The notes below the pieces were generated by a model. The model was given only the letters and a program-made list of their open reading frames with translations. It made no database searches and had not been told where the DNA came from. Source: Halosolutus gelatinilyticus (GTDB lineage: Archaea; Halobacteriota; Halobacteria; Halobacteriales; Natrialbaceae). From it: a stretch of 64,000 bases of DNA. Location: the NCBI RefSeq assembly GCF_023028105.1, contig NZ_CP095491.1, forward strand, positions 1,674,001 to 1,738,000. Reading direction: 5' to 3'. Shown one piece after another: positions 26,442 through 35,781 of this stretch. How positions within the stretch are numbered: the stretch's first letter is position 1; every line of letters starts with the position of its first letter. The position numbers were made by a program, and so were the translations under genes.

Positions 26442-27491
26442 TCAGGACTGCTGCGCTCGGATCCACCGCCGGAGTTCGACGACGTACCGGCGGCCGGTGA
26501 CGTACCCGCGCCGCGCGGTCGACGGCCGGAGCAGGCGGCGGATCCCGATCGCCGCCATCGTGAGCCAGAAGACCAGCGCCGCCCAGGTCCTGCTAGCGCG
26601 TTCGGAGCGGTTCACCACCGGAATCGTGAGGAACGCGGCGAACGCGAGGCCGAACGCCCCGCCTCGAGCGGGAAGCGAGAAGAGCGGCAGGTACTCGAGC
26701 GCGGCGACAAGCGGCGCGAACGCCGCGCTCGCGACCGCGCCTCTGACCAGGAGCGGCCGAACCGCCTGCGACGGGCGGTCGACCGCGAACACGTCCCCGC
26801 CGAGCCGGACGAGCTGCCAGCCGCCGAAGGCACCCAGCGAGGCGCCGAGTAACAGGACGGCGTCCGGACCGACGCCGCTCACGACGAGATTGCTCGCGCT
26901 CACGGCGATCGCCAGCGAGAGGGCGACCGTCCCCGGCTCGGTCGGATACCGGGCGATCAGTCGCTCCGCGACGAGCAAAAACGCCAACCCGGCGCCGACG
27001 CCGGCGAGGACGTCGACGAGGTAATGGACGCCCAGCGCGACTCGCGAGAAACAGACGGCGGCGACGATCGTCGTCGCGCCGACCAGGCGTCGGCGGGGCG
27101 TGCCGATCGAGAGCCGTCTGGCGAGGCTGACGTAGACGATCGTGGTCATGAGCGCGTGGCCGCTCGGAAAGCCGTAGCCGCTGGCCATCGCCGTTTCCTC
27201 GTAGAGCGGCTGGATCAGCCAGGGGAGGGTCTCGATCGCGACGAGCGGCTGCCCCGGCCGCGGTAGGGCGAAGGCGTGTTTCAGCGCCGAGATCAGCGAG
27301 AGGCCGGCCAGCGTCAGACCGACGATGACGGCGGCGTCCTCGCGTTTCTTCGCGTGAAACCAGTAGACGGCACCGACGATCGCGGCGAGAAACCAGACGT
27401 CGCCCAGCTGGGTCACGAGCGCGACGATGATCGCGGCCCACTCCGGTATCAGTTCCTGTATCGGTTCGAATTCGCCGATTCCGCGGGACAT
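26442..27491 (-). CDS. PAP2-type membrane phosphatase
   Basis: A 349-residue membrane protein with about eight helices. The three phosphatase signatures are present in order: KHAFALPRP, GFPSGHA and SRVALGVHYLVDVLAG. Family members hydrolyse lipid phosphates or pyrophosphates, in archaea possibly dolichyl or isoprenyl phosphates. The start ATG 27491 begins MSRGIGEFEPIQELIPEW. No linked lipid gene tells the substrate. Confidence 0.92.
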   Translation of the reverse strand: MSRGIGEFEPIQELIPEWAAIIVALVTQLGDVWFLAAIVGAVYWFHAKKREDAAVIVGLTLAGLSLISALKHAFALPRPGQPLVAIETLPWLIQPLYEETAMASGYGFPSGHALMTTIVYVSLARRLSIGTPRRRLVGATTIVAAVCFSRVALGVHYLVDVLAGVGAGLAFLLVAERLIARYPTEPGTVALSLAIAVSASNLVVSGVGPDAVLLLGASLGAFGGWQLVRLGGDVFAVDRPSQAVRPLLVRGAVASAAFAPLVAALEYLPLFSLPARGGAFGLAFAAFLTIPVVNRSERASRTWAALVFWLTMAAIGIRRLLRPSTARRGYVTGRRYVVELRRWIRAQQS

Positions 27492-27623
27492 ACCGGCCGG
27501 TACGATGACCGGTCACTAATCGATACCGGCTCGAACGACGGCGGAGCGAGGGCGCAGCCGTCACGGTTCGGGAGCCGAGGCGTCGGACGATACCGACGCG
27601 AGAACGGGACCGCGGAAAGTCGA

Positions 27624-29216
27624 TCAGTACCCCTGATCGTGCGGGTTCAGCGCCGTGCCGTAGTTCTCTGCGTGGTCCGCGTAGTCGATGAACCGGGGCG
27701 CGTCGGGATCGAACGGCCGTTCGAGGCTCTCGAAGGCCTTCTTCTTGTCCCAGCCCTGGAGCTTGCCGATCGCGCTCCGGTCTTCGAGGTCGTGGTAGTC
27801 GAGCTTCGGCTCGGTCAGCTCCCAGGCCTTCATCCCCCGTTCGGTGCGGATGATGACGCTCGAGTACTCGTCCGAGGAGCCGACGGAGCCGACGGTGACG
27901 TCCGAACAGAAGCCGGTGAAGTCGGCGCACTCGTCACAGCCCTTGAGCGCGGCGTCGTGGAAGTTCTCGACGTCCTCTTCGAGGATCATCTCGCCGTCGC
28001 GGCCGTAGACCATCATCTTGCCGTGGAGGACGTCCATCTTGCCGATCTCGTCCGGCGAGATGTCGCGTTTTTCCGCCAGTTGCTCACCGATGAGGCTGTA
28101 GTAGTTGAAGTTCTTCGTACACATCAGCGCGATCGTGTAGTCGACCGCGCGGATGCCTTCGTTCTGTTTCTGGTAATCCCAGTCGAAGTCCTGGAGGGCG
28201 CGGATGCCCTCGATCTCGCAGGGCGTGCCGACCAAGGCGAGCGAGAGGTCGTCCCAGTCCTTGTCGGGGAGCTTGTGCTCCCACCGTTTCAGGTCGAGGT
28301 TGCCCAGCGCGAGCGTCTGGTTGTAGACCGTGCCGGCGTTCTCGATCAGCTCTTCTTCCGTCGTGGCGAGGAAGCTCTCGGCCTTCCACGGCTCATCTTC
28401 GCTCTCGGTCGCGATCAGCGCGCCGTCGATCTCGCCCTCCTCGAGCAGCGTGGCGAGGATGCCGGTGACGACGCCGCCGTCCTGGGCGCCCTCGGTCCAG
28501 TCGTCGTCGACCTTCGCGGAGAACTCCGTGATCGGATCGCCGGCGCCCGTGACGTTGTCCTCGCCGCCGGTGATCTTCCACTGGCGCTCGTACCGGAGGC
28601 CGCCGCGCGGACAGAAGTCCCAGCAGAGCGAACAGCCGGTGCACATCTTGACCAGCTTGGGCAGGTCGTCCTCGCCGACGCCGATCGAGTCCGACGGACA
28701 GGCGGCGACGCAGGTCCCACACTGGATACACCGATCCGCGCCGATGACCGCCTCGTCGAGTTCCATGAACCAGGTTTTCTCGTCCGGCGTCTCGATATCG
28801 TTCATCTGCGATCGGATCGAGTACTCGGGCGTGTCGAGGTCGACGCCGTCGGGAACGCCGACGCGGACGTCTGGTTCGCCGTTGTCGACGTCCTGGCTGA
28901 CCCCCTCGGCGGGTTCGGTGAACTCGATCTCGCCGAGGTCGCCGGTCTCGTCGACGTTGGCCACGCCAGCTCCATCCGTGGCGACGGGCTGATCCTGTGC
29001 GGTCGCGTCTCCCGTCTTCTCGCCGCAGGTGCAGGTCTCGGGACCGCAGCTATCGCCGGTGCCGGTTTCGATCGCGCCGTCGCGAGCGTGGTCGGTTCCG
29101 TGGCGCGATCGCGGTGCGGTGCTCCCGGTCTCGGGGAACGCGACCGTCTCGTCGTCGTCCGCGTTCGAGTCGGGAACGCGCGGGAACGCGAGCTCGTCGT
29201 CGCCGTCAGTCCCCAT
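27624..29216 (-). CDS. FrhB-like F420 oxidoreductase subunit with ferredoxin clusters
   Basis: A 530-residue protein. After a variable acidic N-terminus with cysteines near 57-64, two [4Fe-4S] ferredoxin motifs appear: C163-x2-C166-x2-C169-x3-C173 and C192-x2-C195-x2-C198-x3-C202. The rest is a FrhB/FdhB-type domain (VVTGILATLLEEGEIDGALI, VGTPCEIEGIRAL, GCDECADFTGFCSDVTVGSVGSS), which in methanogens binds FAD and reduces or oxidises coenzyme F420. ATG 29216 overlaps the siroheme reductase stop by 11 bases. By analogy with FpoF and the N-terminal half of Fsr, it likely feeds electrons from F420H2 to that reductase. Confidence 0.88.
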   Translation of the reverse strand: MGTDGDDELAFPRVPDSNADDDETVAFPETGSTAPRSRHGTDHARDGAIETGTGDSCGPETCTCGEKTGDATAQDQPVATDGAGVANVDETGDLGEIEFTEPAEGVSQDVDNGEPDVRVGVPDGVDLDTPEYSIRSQMNDIETPDEKTWFMELDEAVIGADRCIQCGTCVAACPSDSIGVGEDDLPKLVKMCTGCSLCWDFCPRGGLRYERQWKITGGEDNVTGAGDPITEFSAKVDDDWTEGAQDGGVVTGILATLLEEGEIDGALIATESEDEPWKAESFLATTEEELIENAGTVYNQTLALGNLDLKRWEHKLPDKDWDDLSLALVGTPCEIEGIRALQDFDWDYQKQNEGIRAVDYTIALMCTKNFNYYSLIGEQLAEKRDISPDEIGKMDVLHGKMMVYGRDGEMILEEDVENFHDAALKGCDECADFTGFCSDVTVGSVGSSDEYSSVIIRTERGMKAWELTEPKLDYHDLEDRSAIGKLQGWDKKKAFESLERPFDPDAPRFIDYADHAENYGTALNPHDQGY

Positions 29217-30891
29217 GGGCAACACCTCGCGCGACCGGCGCCTCCGCACGCTGCATGATCGATCGGAGCCGCTCGTTGTCGGCGCGGCGACACCACTGGT
29301 AGAACTTCTCGCCGTCCTCGCGATCGTCGGCGTAGGCCTCGAACAGCTGTTCGAGCGCCGGGATCACGGCGTCGGCGGGGACGGCGTTCTCGATCCAATC
29401 GAGGAACTCGTTGTCCGCGCCGAGCGAGCCGCCGAGCCCGAAGTCCATGCCCTCGACGATGTCGGACTCGCCGTCCTCGTCCAGCTTCACCGTCTCGCCG
29501 CGGAAGCCGATGTCCGCGATCTGGGGCTGAGCGCACGACGCGGAGCAGCCGGACATGTGCATCCGGATCGCCTCGATGTCGTCGGGCACGTCGATGCGCT
29601 CGTCGAGTTCGCGGGCCCAGCGTTTGGTTCGCTTCTTGGTCTCGATGATCGCGTAGTTGCAGAACTCGTTGCCGGTACAGCCGACCGCGCCGCGGGAGAA
29701 CGGCCCCGGATCCGGCTGGTACTCCTGGGCGAACGGCTCGGCGAGGAGATCGTCGACGTTCTCCTCGGGGACGTGCGTGATGAGGAAGTTCTGGTCGGTT
29801 GCGAGGCGGACGGAGGCGTCCGCGGTGCCGTACTTCTTGGCCGCGCGGGCGGCCTCGGCGAACTCGTCGCCGCCCATCCGGCCGGCGATCACGTTGAATC
29901 CGACGTACTTCAGCCCGTCTTGCTTCTGGTCGTGGACGCCGACGTGGTCGCCCTGGTAGCCGACGGTGAGGTTCTGGCCGGCTTCGGGCAGGTCGATCGT
30001 ACACCGATCGCGAACGGCTTCCTCGAACTTCGCGGGGCCCATCTGCTCGACGAGGTAGCGCATGCGGCAGACCCCGCGGTTGTGGCGATCGCCGAGCTCT
30101 TTGAAGGTCTGGGCGACGGCGCGGCAGAACTCGACGGCGTGCTCGGGTCGAATGAAAGCGTCGAGTTCCGACCCCATCCGCGGCCCGTCGGAGAGGCCGC
30201 CGCCGACGCGGGCGTGGAAGCCGTAGTAGTACTCGCCTTCCAGTTCCTTCTTCGCCGGGACGAGGCCGATGTCGTTGATCTGGGATTGGGCGCAGTCGTG
30301 CCGGCAGCCGGTGATCGTGAGCTTGAACTTCCGCGGGAGGTTAGCGTACTCCCGGTTCTCGGTGAAGAAGTCGGAGACGGCGTCGACGACCGGCTGGGCG
30401 TCGAAACACTCGTGATCGTCGAGGCCGGCAGCAGGACAGCCGAGGACGTTCCGGGCGGAGTCGCCACAGCCCTGAACCGTCGTCAGGCCGACCTCGTCGT
30501 AGCGCTCCCACATCTCGGGGACGTCCTCGACGCGGATCCAGTGTTTCTGGATGTCCTGTCGGGTCGTGATGTCGAGGTAGGCGTCGCCCCAGAGTTCGTT
30601 CTGTTCCTCGCCGCCGTACTCCTCGGGCGCGACGGCGTAGTCGGTAGCGCACTCGCCGATCACTTCGGCCTGCTCGGGCGTGAGGTAGCCGCCCGGCACC
30701 TTGGTCCGAATCATGAAGTAGCCCTCTTGTTTCTGGGCGTACATGCCGGCCCACTTCAGACGCTCCCACTCACCGCCGCCGGCGCGCTCTTCGATTTCCT
30801 CGAAGGAGAGTTGCTCCTCGGCGTAGTCGTAAACGTCGTCGATCACGTCGAGGGGGTGTTTCTCCTGCTTGTACCGCTCGGTCGTGTTCAT
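29206..30891 (-). CDS. Siroheme nitrite/sulfite reductase
   Basis: A 561-residue reductase with the duplicated NirA/CysI architecture. The siroheme-[4Fe-4S] cysteines are C405-x5-C411 (CTGNEFC) and C449-x3-C453 (CSASC). The first half carries the parallel motifs QGCGDSARNVLGCPAAG and TGCRHDCAQSQ. It performs the six-electron reduction of nitrite to ammonia or sulfite to sulfide; which one cannot be decided here. The start is ATG 30891 (MNTTERYKQEKHPLDV). It is the first gene of an operon with the FrhB-like gene. Confidence 0.93.
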   Translation of the reverse strand: MNTTERYKQEKHPLDVIDDVYDYAEEQLSFEEIEERAGGGEWERLKWAGMYAQKQEGYFMIRTKVPGGYLTPEQAEVIGECATDYAVAPEEYGGEEQNELWGDAYLDITTRQDIQKHWIRVEDVPEMWERYDEVGLTTVQGCGDSARNVLGCPAAGLDDHECFDAQPVVDAVSDFFTENREYANLPRKFKLTITGCRHDCAQSQINDIGLVPAKKELEGEYYYGFHARVGGGLSDGPRMGSELDAFIRPEHAVEFCRAVAQTFKELGDRHNRGVCRMRYLVEQMGPAKFEEAVRDRCTIDLPEAGQNLTVGYQGDHVGVHDQKQDGLKYVGFNVIAGRMGGDEFAEAARAAKKYGTADASVRLATDQNFLITHVPEENVDDLLAEPFAQEYQPDPGPFSRGAVGCTGNEFCNYAIIETKKRTKRWARELDERIDVPDDIEAIRMHMSGCSASCAQPQIADIGFRGETVKLDEDGESDIVEGMDFGLGGSLGADNEFLDWIENAVPADAVIPALEQLFEAYADDREDGEKFYQWCRRADNERLRSIMQRAEAPVARGVAHGD

Positions 30892-30956
30892 GTCGACCAC
30901 CGCCGGTGCGCGCCGGCAGTCGTCGCGATCGCGCTGTAGCGAAAGATCATCGTTTG

Positions 30957-30983
30957 ACGGGGTATCTCACCCCGTGCGTATAC
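30957..30983 (-). promoter_or_regulatory. Promoter and operator of the siroheme reductase operon
   Basis: On the minus strand a GTATAC box (30978-30983) is followed towards the gene by a perfect inverted repeat, ACGGGGT-ATCTC-ACCCCGT (30957-30975). The repeat covers the expected transcription start region, leaving a leader of about 60 bases. This is a likely repressor site. The rest of the 30892-31269 gap (378 bases) is GC-rich and shows no convincing gene. Confidence 0.55.
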
Positions 30984-31269
30984 CCCCCCGCAAACAGGCG
31001 AATCATGACGACGGTCGTCCCCGGCGACAAATATTGCCACTACTCTCGCACGCCCGCCGACGGTGCCGTGGCAGATCCGCCCCGACCGGCCGGGAGACGA
31101 CGGGCGCCGGCGCGACGCGGAGCGGTCCCGTCGTGGGTACCGGCAAGCGGTGCCGGCGCAGGAAACTGCTCGTCGGGGTAGCACGACCGGAACCGAGCGG
31201 CCGAGCGAGCACTAGCGATCGCGCTGACCGGCCGGACATTACAGCTTTTCACACCAGATAGATAGCAGG

Positions 31270-31923
31270 TCACAGTATCGAACAGATGGCGGGTCGTTCG
31301 CAGGAGGGAACGAACACCTCCGTCCGCCGTAACAGGACGGCGATCGTCGCGCAAGCCAGCGAAAAGAGCGTCAATAATTCGTCCGTAGGACCGAACACCG
31401 GGGTCAGGTATATGTAGGTGGTAAAGAACACGCCGCCGAACAGGATCGCATACGCCGACAGCCCCCACGAATAGTTCCGGAGCCACGACGGATACGTAAT
31501 TCGTCCGCGACATCGCAGGGCTAGAAGGGCCGCTGTGAGGACGGTCGCCAGAACGTGGCGCACCAGGAGCGGCGCTTCTGCGGCGTCCGAAACCACGGCG
31601 GTTACGGCCCCGAGCACCAGCGCAGTGCCGGTTACGACTGGAAAGAACGTGACCGCGTAGCGGACCACTTCGTCCCAGACCGCCACTTCAGCCGAGCGAT
31701 ACCTGTCCATCTGGATCCGCGATCGGAGTATCGTAGCTCCGGCGAGCGAGCCGACGATCGCCGTGAGCAGTACGGACCGGAGATACCTCGATTCGCCCAC
31801 GATGGATCCGTCGAAAATCACGCTGTAGATGGGAGCGAAAAGGAGCGTACTGGTGTACGCTCCGAAAAAGGCGAACCAGAGAATCTCTCTTCGATCCCGA
31901 ATACGAGTCTCACGGCCTGCCAT
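31270..31923 (-). CDS. Six-helix membrane protein, unknown function
   Basis: A 217-residue protein with about six hydrophobic helices and short basic loops (RETRIRDRRE at the start, LRSRIQMDRYRS in the second loop). No family is recognised. Its codon use is less GC-biased than its neighbours, which may mean recent arrival. It lies 36 bases upstream of the ftsY stop on the same strand but reads towards the siroheme operon. Confidence 0.6.
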   Translation of the reverse strand: MAGRETRIRDRREILWFAFFGAYTSTLLFAPIYSVIFDGSIVGESRYLRSVLLTAIVGSLAGATILRSRIQMDRYRSAEVAVWDEVVRYAVTFFPVVTGTALVLGAVTAVVSDAAEAPLLVRHVLATVLTAALLALRCRGRITYPSWLRNYSWGLSAYAILFGGVFFTTYIYLTPVFGPTDELLTLFSLACATIAVLLRRTEVFVPSCERPAICSIL

Positions 31924-31959
31924 CAGTATACGAGCGCTTCGAAAAGAAGCGAAATAACC

Positions 31960-33423
31960 CTACTCCTCGGCGGTGAGCAGCCGATCGGCCATCTCCTCGG
32001 GATCGAACCGCTCCAGATCGTCGTAGCCCTGGCCGACGCCGAGGAACAGAATGGGTTTCCCAGTTACGTGGGCGATCGAGATCGCCGCACCGCCGTTGGA
32101 GTCGGCGTCGGCCTTGGTCAGGATGGCGCCGTCGATCTCGGCGGCTTCGTCGAACTCGCGGGCCCGGTTCACGGCGTCCTGGCCGGCGACGGCCTCGTCG
32201 ACGAACAGCGTCATGTCGGGACCGACGACGCGGTCGATCTTCTCGAGTTGATCCATCAGCCCCTCGTTGGTGTGGAGTCGGCCGGCCGTGTCGCCGAGGA
32301 CGACGTCGACGTCGTTGGCCTCGGCGTACTCGACGGCGTCGTACAGCACGGCGGCGGGATCGCCGCCCTGCTCGTGGCTGATGAGCTTCGTGTCCAGCGC
32401 GTCGGCGTGCTCGCGGATCTGCTCGTTGGCGCCGGCGCGGTACGTGTCGCCGTTCGCCATCACCGTCGAGTAGCCCCGCTCCTCGAAGTAGCGGCTGAGC
32501 TTTGCGATCGACGTGGTCTTCCCGACGCCGTTGACGCCGGTGAAGACGATCGTGACGGGTTTGTCCTCGACGGCGATGCGCTCGTCGAAGTCGAACTGGC
32601 CGACGCTGATCACGTCGTAGATCGCGTCCCGGAGCGCCTCCTCGACCACGTCACCCGTAGAGGTCGTGAACGTCCGGGTCTCGCCGACCAGCTCGTCGCG
32701 GATGTTGTCGATGATCTCCTGGGCGACACCCATCTCGACGTCGCTCGAGAGCAACGCCAGTTCGAGTTCGTCCAGCGGGTCCTCGAGGTCCTCCTCCTCG
32801 ATGACGAACTTGCCGCGGACGAGCGACTTGGCCTTCCGCCCGAAGCCGATCCCGCCGACCGACTCGTCGTCGGCTGCACCCTCGTCTGTGTCGGCCTCCT
32901 CGGCATCGGCGATCGCCTCGTCCGCCCCGGTTGCGCCCTCGGCGTCTGCCGCATCTTCGAGATCGAGATCGGACGCACCTTCGGAGTCGAGGTCGGCGCC
33001 GGAGTCCGCGTCGAACTCGGCCGTCGGATCGGGCTCGGCTGCCGCGTCGGCCGCAGCCGCGGCTTCGGTTTCGGTCTGCGGATCGGCGTCGGCTCGCCGA
33101 TCGACCCCGGCGGTCGCCGTCTCGGCCGTCGCCTCGCCGGTCGTCTCTCGAGCCTCTGGTTCCGCTGCGGCGTCCACCATCGGCCGATCGGCGTCCGGCT
33201 CTTCGGGGACCACCTCGCGCTCGTCGGCAGTCGCACCGACGTCGTCCGCGGCCGGCGCTTCGGCGTCGCCCTCGTCGATCGCGGCGTCGGCCTCGAGCGT
33301 CTTCTCGTCGAGTTCCTCCTCGTCGAGATCTTCGACGTCCTCGATCTCCTCGACGTTCTCTTCGGCGGCCTCTTCGGCGTCTTTGCGGAAGCTCCCGAGC
33401 TTCTCCTTCAGGTTGTCGAACAT
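31960..33423 (-). CDS. ftsY: SRP receptor FtsY
   Basis: A 487-residue GTPase that docks SRP-ribosome complexes at the membrane. The first 185 residues are an extreme acidic, alanine/glutamate/aspartate-rich A domain; the NG domain follows with GVNGVGKTT, DTAGRLHTNEGL and TKADADSNGG. It is the third gene after rpl18a and pfdA, the usual archaeal order, with 24 bases to pfdA. ATG 33423 begins MFDNLKEKLGSF, an amphipathic start expected for membrane contact. Confidence 0.97.
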   Translation of the reverse strand: MFDNLKEKLGSFRKDAEEAAEENVEEIEDVEDLDEEELDEKTLEADAAIDEGDAEAPAADDVGATADEREVVPEEPDADRPMVDAAAEPEARETTGEATAETATAGVDRRADADPQTETEAAAAADAAAEPDPTAEFDADSGADLDSEGASDLDLEDAADAEGATGADEAIADAEEADTDEGAADDESVGGIGFGRKAKSLVRGKFVIEEEDLEDPLDELELALLSSDVEMGVAQEIIDNIRDELVGETRTFTTSTGDVVEEALRDAIYDVISVGQFDFDERIAVEDKPVTIVFTGVNGVGKTTSIAKLSRYFEERGYSTVMANGDTYRAGANEQIREHADALDTKLISHEQGGDPAAVLYDAVEYAEANDVDVVLGDTAGRLHTNEGLMDQLEKIDRVVGPDMTLFVDEAVAGQDAVNRAREFDEAAEIDGAILTKADADSNGGAAISIAHVTGKPILFLGVGQGYDDLERFDPEEMADRLLTAEE

Positions 33424-33447
33424 GGGTGTCGATCCCTAGTGACCCGG

Positions 33448-33903
33448 TTATTCGTCGGGGTTCTGGCCCTGTTGTCCCTGCAGCTGCTGCATCTGCTGTT
33501 GCATCGCCTGCTGCTGGAGCTGCTGAGCCTGCTGTTCGAGCTGATCGCTTTCGGTCTCGAGTTCGGAGATCTCCGAGGTGACCTCGTCGATCCGATCGTC
33601 GAGTCGCTCCTTTTTGTTCTCGAGGGCGTCGACGGCGCCGTCCTGTTCGAACTCCGCGGCGTAGTCAGCGCCGAGTTCGACGATCACCTCGTCGATGTCC
33701 TGGATCTCCGCGCGGAGGTACGCGCCGCCGCCGAGCGGGACCTGGACGGTCGACCCCGATTCGAGGGTCTCGAGCGCGTCGATCGCCTCGTCGGCCTCGC
33801 TTTTCTCCTGCTGGATCCCTTCGACGTCCTCCTGGAGGATCTCGATCTGTTGTTGGATCTCCTGGAGTTCCTGGGAGAGCTGCTGGAGTTGTTGCTGGCT
33901 CAT
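33448..33903 (-). CDS. pfdA: Prefoldin subunit alpha
   Basis: A 151-residue co-chaperone subunit. Two coiled-coil arms (residues 1-45 and 95-135) flank the beta-hairpin core with the conserved LGGGAYLRAEI. The C-terminus is rich in glutamine (QQQAMQQQMQQLQ). The alpha subunit forms a hexamer with beta subunits and hands unfolded proteins to the thermosome. Its ATG overlaps the rpl18a stop by one base. Confidence 0.96.
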   Translation of the reverse strand: MSQQQLQQLSQELQEIQQQIEILQEDVEGIQQEKSEADEAIDALETLESGSTVQVPLGGGAYLRAEIQDIDEVIVELGADYAAEFEQDGAVDALENKKERLDDRIDEVTSEISELETESDQLEQQAQQLQQQAMQQQMQQLQGQQGQNPDE

Positions 33904-34076
33904 TATTCGCCGACCTCCTCGAGTTCGATCTCGGTGCGCTTGACGCCGTGTCGACTCCCGAGCTGCGAGAGGACGTGTTCGCGGGCGACGTCCTCGTTCA
34001 CGGCGTCGATCGTCGTTTCGAACGCTCGGTACCCATCGCGGTTCTTGTACCGACCACTGACGGTAAACTCACTCAT
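33903..34076 (-). CDS. rpl18a: 50S ribosomal protein L18Ae (LX)
   Basis: A 57-residue ribosomal protein. MSEFTVSGRYKNRDGYRAFETTIDAVNEDVAREHVLSQLGSRH is the archaeal LX/L18Ae pattern, in which the protein has only one of the two eukaryotic L18a domains. It leads the rpl18a-pfdA-ftsY operon, with stop and start overlapping. The larger frame across it is not a gene. Confidence 0.93.
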   Translation of the reverse strand: MSEFTVSGRYKNRDGYRAFETTIDAVNEDVAREHVLSQLGSRHGVKRTEIELEEVGE

Positions 34077-34191
34077 GTCATCCACTCCGGCAGGCAGTCG
34101 GAAGAATCTTCCCTTCCCGCTCGACGGGCCGATGGCGGCGATCGACCCTACCGGCGGAACCGTTTTCAGACCGATCGTCGAACGATCGGCC

Positions 34192-34503
34192 ATGAGCGAA
34201 CTCGACGCCGAAGCGCTGTTGCCGAGCGAACGGATGCGCCAGGGTGCCTTGGCGGGCGACGTCACCCAGATCCACCGCGGCCACCGGTACGCCGAGGAGG
34301 GCGAGACATTCGTCATCGACGGGACGACGTTCGAAGTGACCGAGGTGACCGAGCGCACGCTCGGCGACTTGACGGACGAGGACGCCCGGGCCGAGGGGAT
34401 GGAAGACCTCGACGCCTACCGGCAGTTGCTCGATCGCGCCCACGACAACTTCGAGTGGAACGACGACAACGAGATCGTGCTCCACCGGTTCGATCAGCGC
34501 TGA
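34192..34503 (+). CDS. ASCH-domain protein
   Basis: A 103-residue protein spanning an ASCH fold, a PUA-related RNA-binding domain: GDVTQIHRGHRYAEEGETFVIDGTTFEVTEV, then TLGDLTDEDARAEGMEDLDAYRQLL. Related proteins have been tied to RNA binding or to hydrolysis of modified nucleosides. It is divergent from rpl18a; ATG 34192 starts MSELDAEALLPSERM. Confidence 0.85.
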   Translation: MSELDAEALLPSERMRQGALAGDVTQIHRGHRYAEEGETFVIDGTTFEVTEVTERTLGDLTDEDARAEGMEDLDAYRQLLDRAHDNFEWNDDNEIVLHRFDQR

Positions 34504-34542
34504 AACGACGTTCGAGGGACGGAACGGCCGATCGAACGCGAG

Positions 34543-35634
34543 TCAATCGAAGCCACTGACGAGCGTCGCGACCCACTGGGCCGGATCGTCGCGGCGACGG
34601 ACGTCCACGCGTTCGATCCACTTCACCCACTGGAATCCGCGCCGACCGGGCGCCACGAGCCGCATCGGGGCCCCGTGGCCGTGGCTGAGTCGCTCGTCGC
34701 CCACGTGGGTCGCGAGGAGCGCGTCTCGGGCCTCGTCGATCGGCAGCGACCACCGGTAGCCGGTCACCGAGACGAACCGGACGTACCGCGCCTCCGCCCG
34801 GACCTCGGCCGCGTCGAGCAGATCGCCGACGCGGACGCCGCGCCACTTCTGGACGGTGTACCAGCCGCTCGTGCAGTCCAACAGGGCTCGTTTCTCGCCG
34901 TCGAGCGCGAGGTCGCCGTAGGCGGACTCGATCGGCGTCTCGACCTCGCCGCGGACGGTCAGCGTCCAGTCGGCCCGATCGATCGGCTCGGGATCGTCGG
35001 CGACCCACGAGGTGATCGGAAAGCCGTCGTTGCCGTCCCCGTCTCGCGGCTGCGAGCCCGTGAACCGCCGATCGGCGCCGGGCGTGTCGAGGACGCGGTT
35101 CGCGAGTTCCTGCGCCCGGTAGGTGAACGCCCCGCCGATCAGCAACGCCCCGTACTGGAGCGTCGTCCGGCGGCGGTCGAAGTCGGTTCGACGCGGGAGC
35201 CGAAACCGGGTCGTGAGGTGCCACAGCAGCAGCGGGACGAGGGCGAGTCCGAACCCGACGTGGACGCTCAGGAGCGTCCAGTAGGAGAGTCGCGCGTCGA
35301 GGCCGACTACCCAGAGGAGGCCCGTCCCGATCGCGCCCGTCGCCGCGAGCAGGGTGAGCACCGACAGGAGCGTGGAGGGGCGCCACTGCCCGCGCCGGGT
35401 GAGTCGGTACCGAACCCGAGCGAGTTTGAACCCCAGCAGCGCGATCAGCGTCAGGCCGAGAATCCGGTGGAGCCAGAACAGCGGCCACCCCGACGCCGTC
35501 CCGACCGTAAACGAGACCAGCCCAGAGACGGCTTCGAAGACGACGATCGCGAAGATCGACCAATCGACCAGCCGCGGGGGCGGCCTGACGGCGTCGAGCG
35601 CACGCCTCGCGGGATCGATCGGGCCGGACACCAT
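34543..35634 (-). CDS. Molybdopterin sulfite-oxidase-like enzyme with cytochrome b membrane domain
   Basis: A 363-residue fusion. Residues 20-170 form about four membrane helices with histidines H56, H125 and H139 that could bind heme b, as in the DsbB/YedZ or cytochrome b561 type. Residues 205-363 form a sulfite-oxidase-type molybdopterin domain whose Mo ligand is C254 in LLDCTSGWYT. It probably oxidises or reduces a small substrate, passing electrons through the heme to quinone; the domain is shorter than usual YedY. No Tat signal is seen before the first helix. Confidence 0.85.
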   Translation of the reverse strand: MVSGPIDPARRALDAVRPPPRLVDWSIFAIVVFEAVSGLVSFTVGTASGWPLFWLHRILGLTLIALLGFKLARVRYRLTRRGQWRPSTLLSVLTLLAATGAIGTGLLWVVGLDARLSYWTLLSVHVGFGLALVPLLLWHLTTRFRLPRRTDFDRRRTTLQYGALLIGGAFTYRAQELANRVLDTPGADRRFTGSQPRDGDGNDGFPITSWVADDPEPIDRADWTLTVRGEVETPIESAYGDLALDGEKRALLDCTSGWYTVQKWRGVRVGDLLDAAEVRAEARYVRFVSVTGYRWSLPIDEARDALLATHVGDERLSHGHGAPMRLVAPGRRGFQWVKWIERVDVRRRDDPAQWVATLVSGFD

Positions 35635-35781
35635 ACGGTAACGTAGGAGTCGCGCGGGAAGAAGTGTTGCGGCGCCGTCGAGCGCCGCGGCGCGCTCGCG
35701 GAGCCGACCGGACTCGAACGGCTCGCGACGCTCTCGGGTTCCGCGATCGACGGACGCAAAATCGACGGTCGCGCCGATACC

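Noticed and set aside
27276-29258. A 660-residue plus-strand frame
   Set aside because: It is antisense to the FrhB-like gene, which has clear cysteine clusters.
29029-30939. A 636-residue plus-strand frame
   Set aside because: It is antisense to the siroheme reductase with conserved motifs on the other strand.
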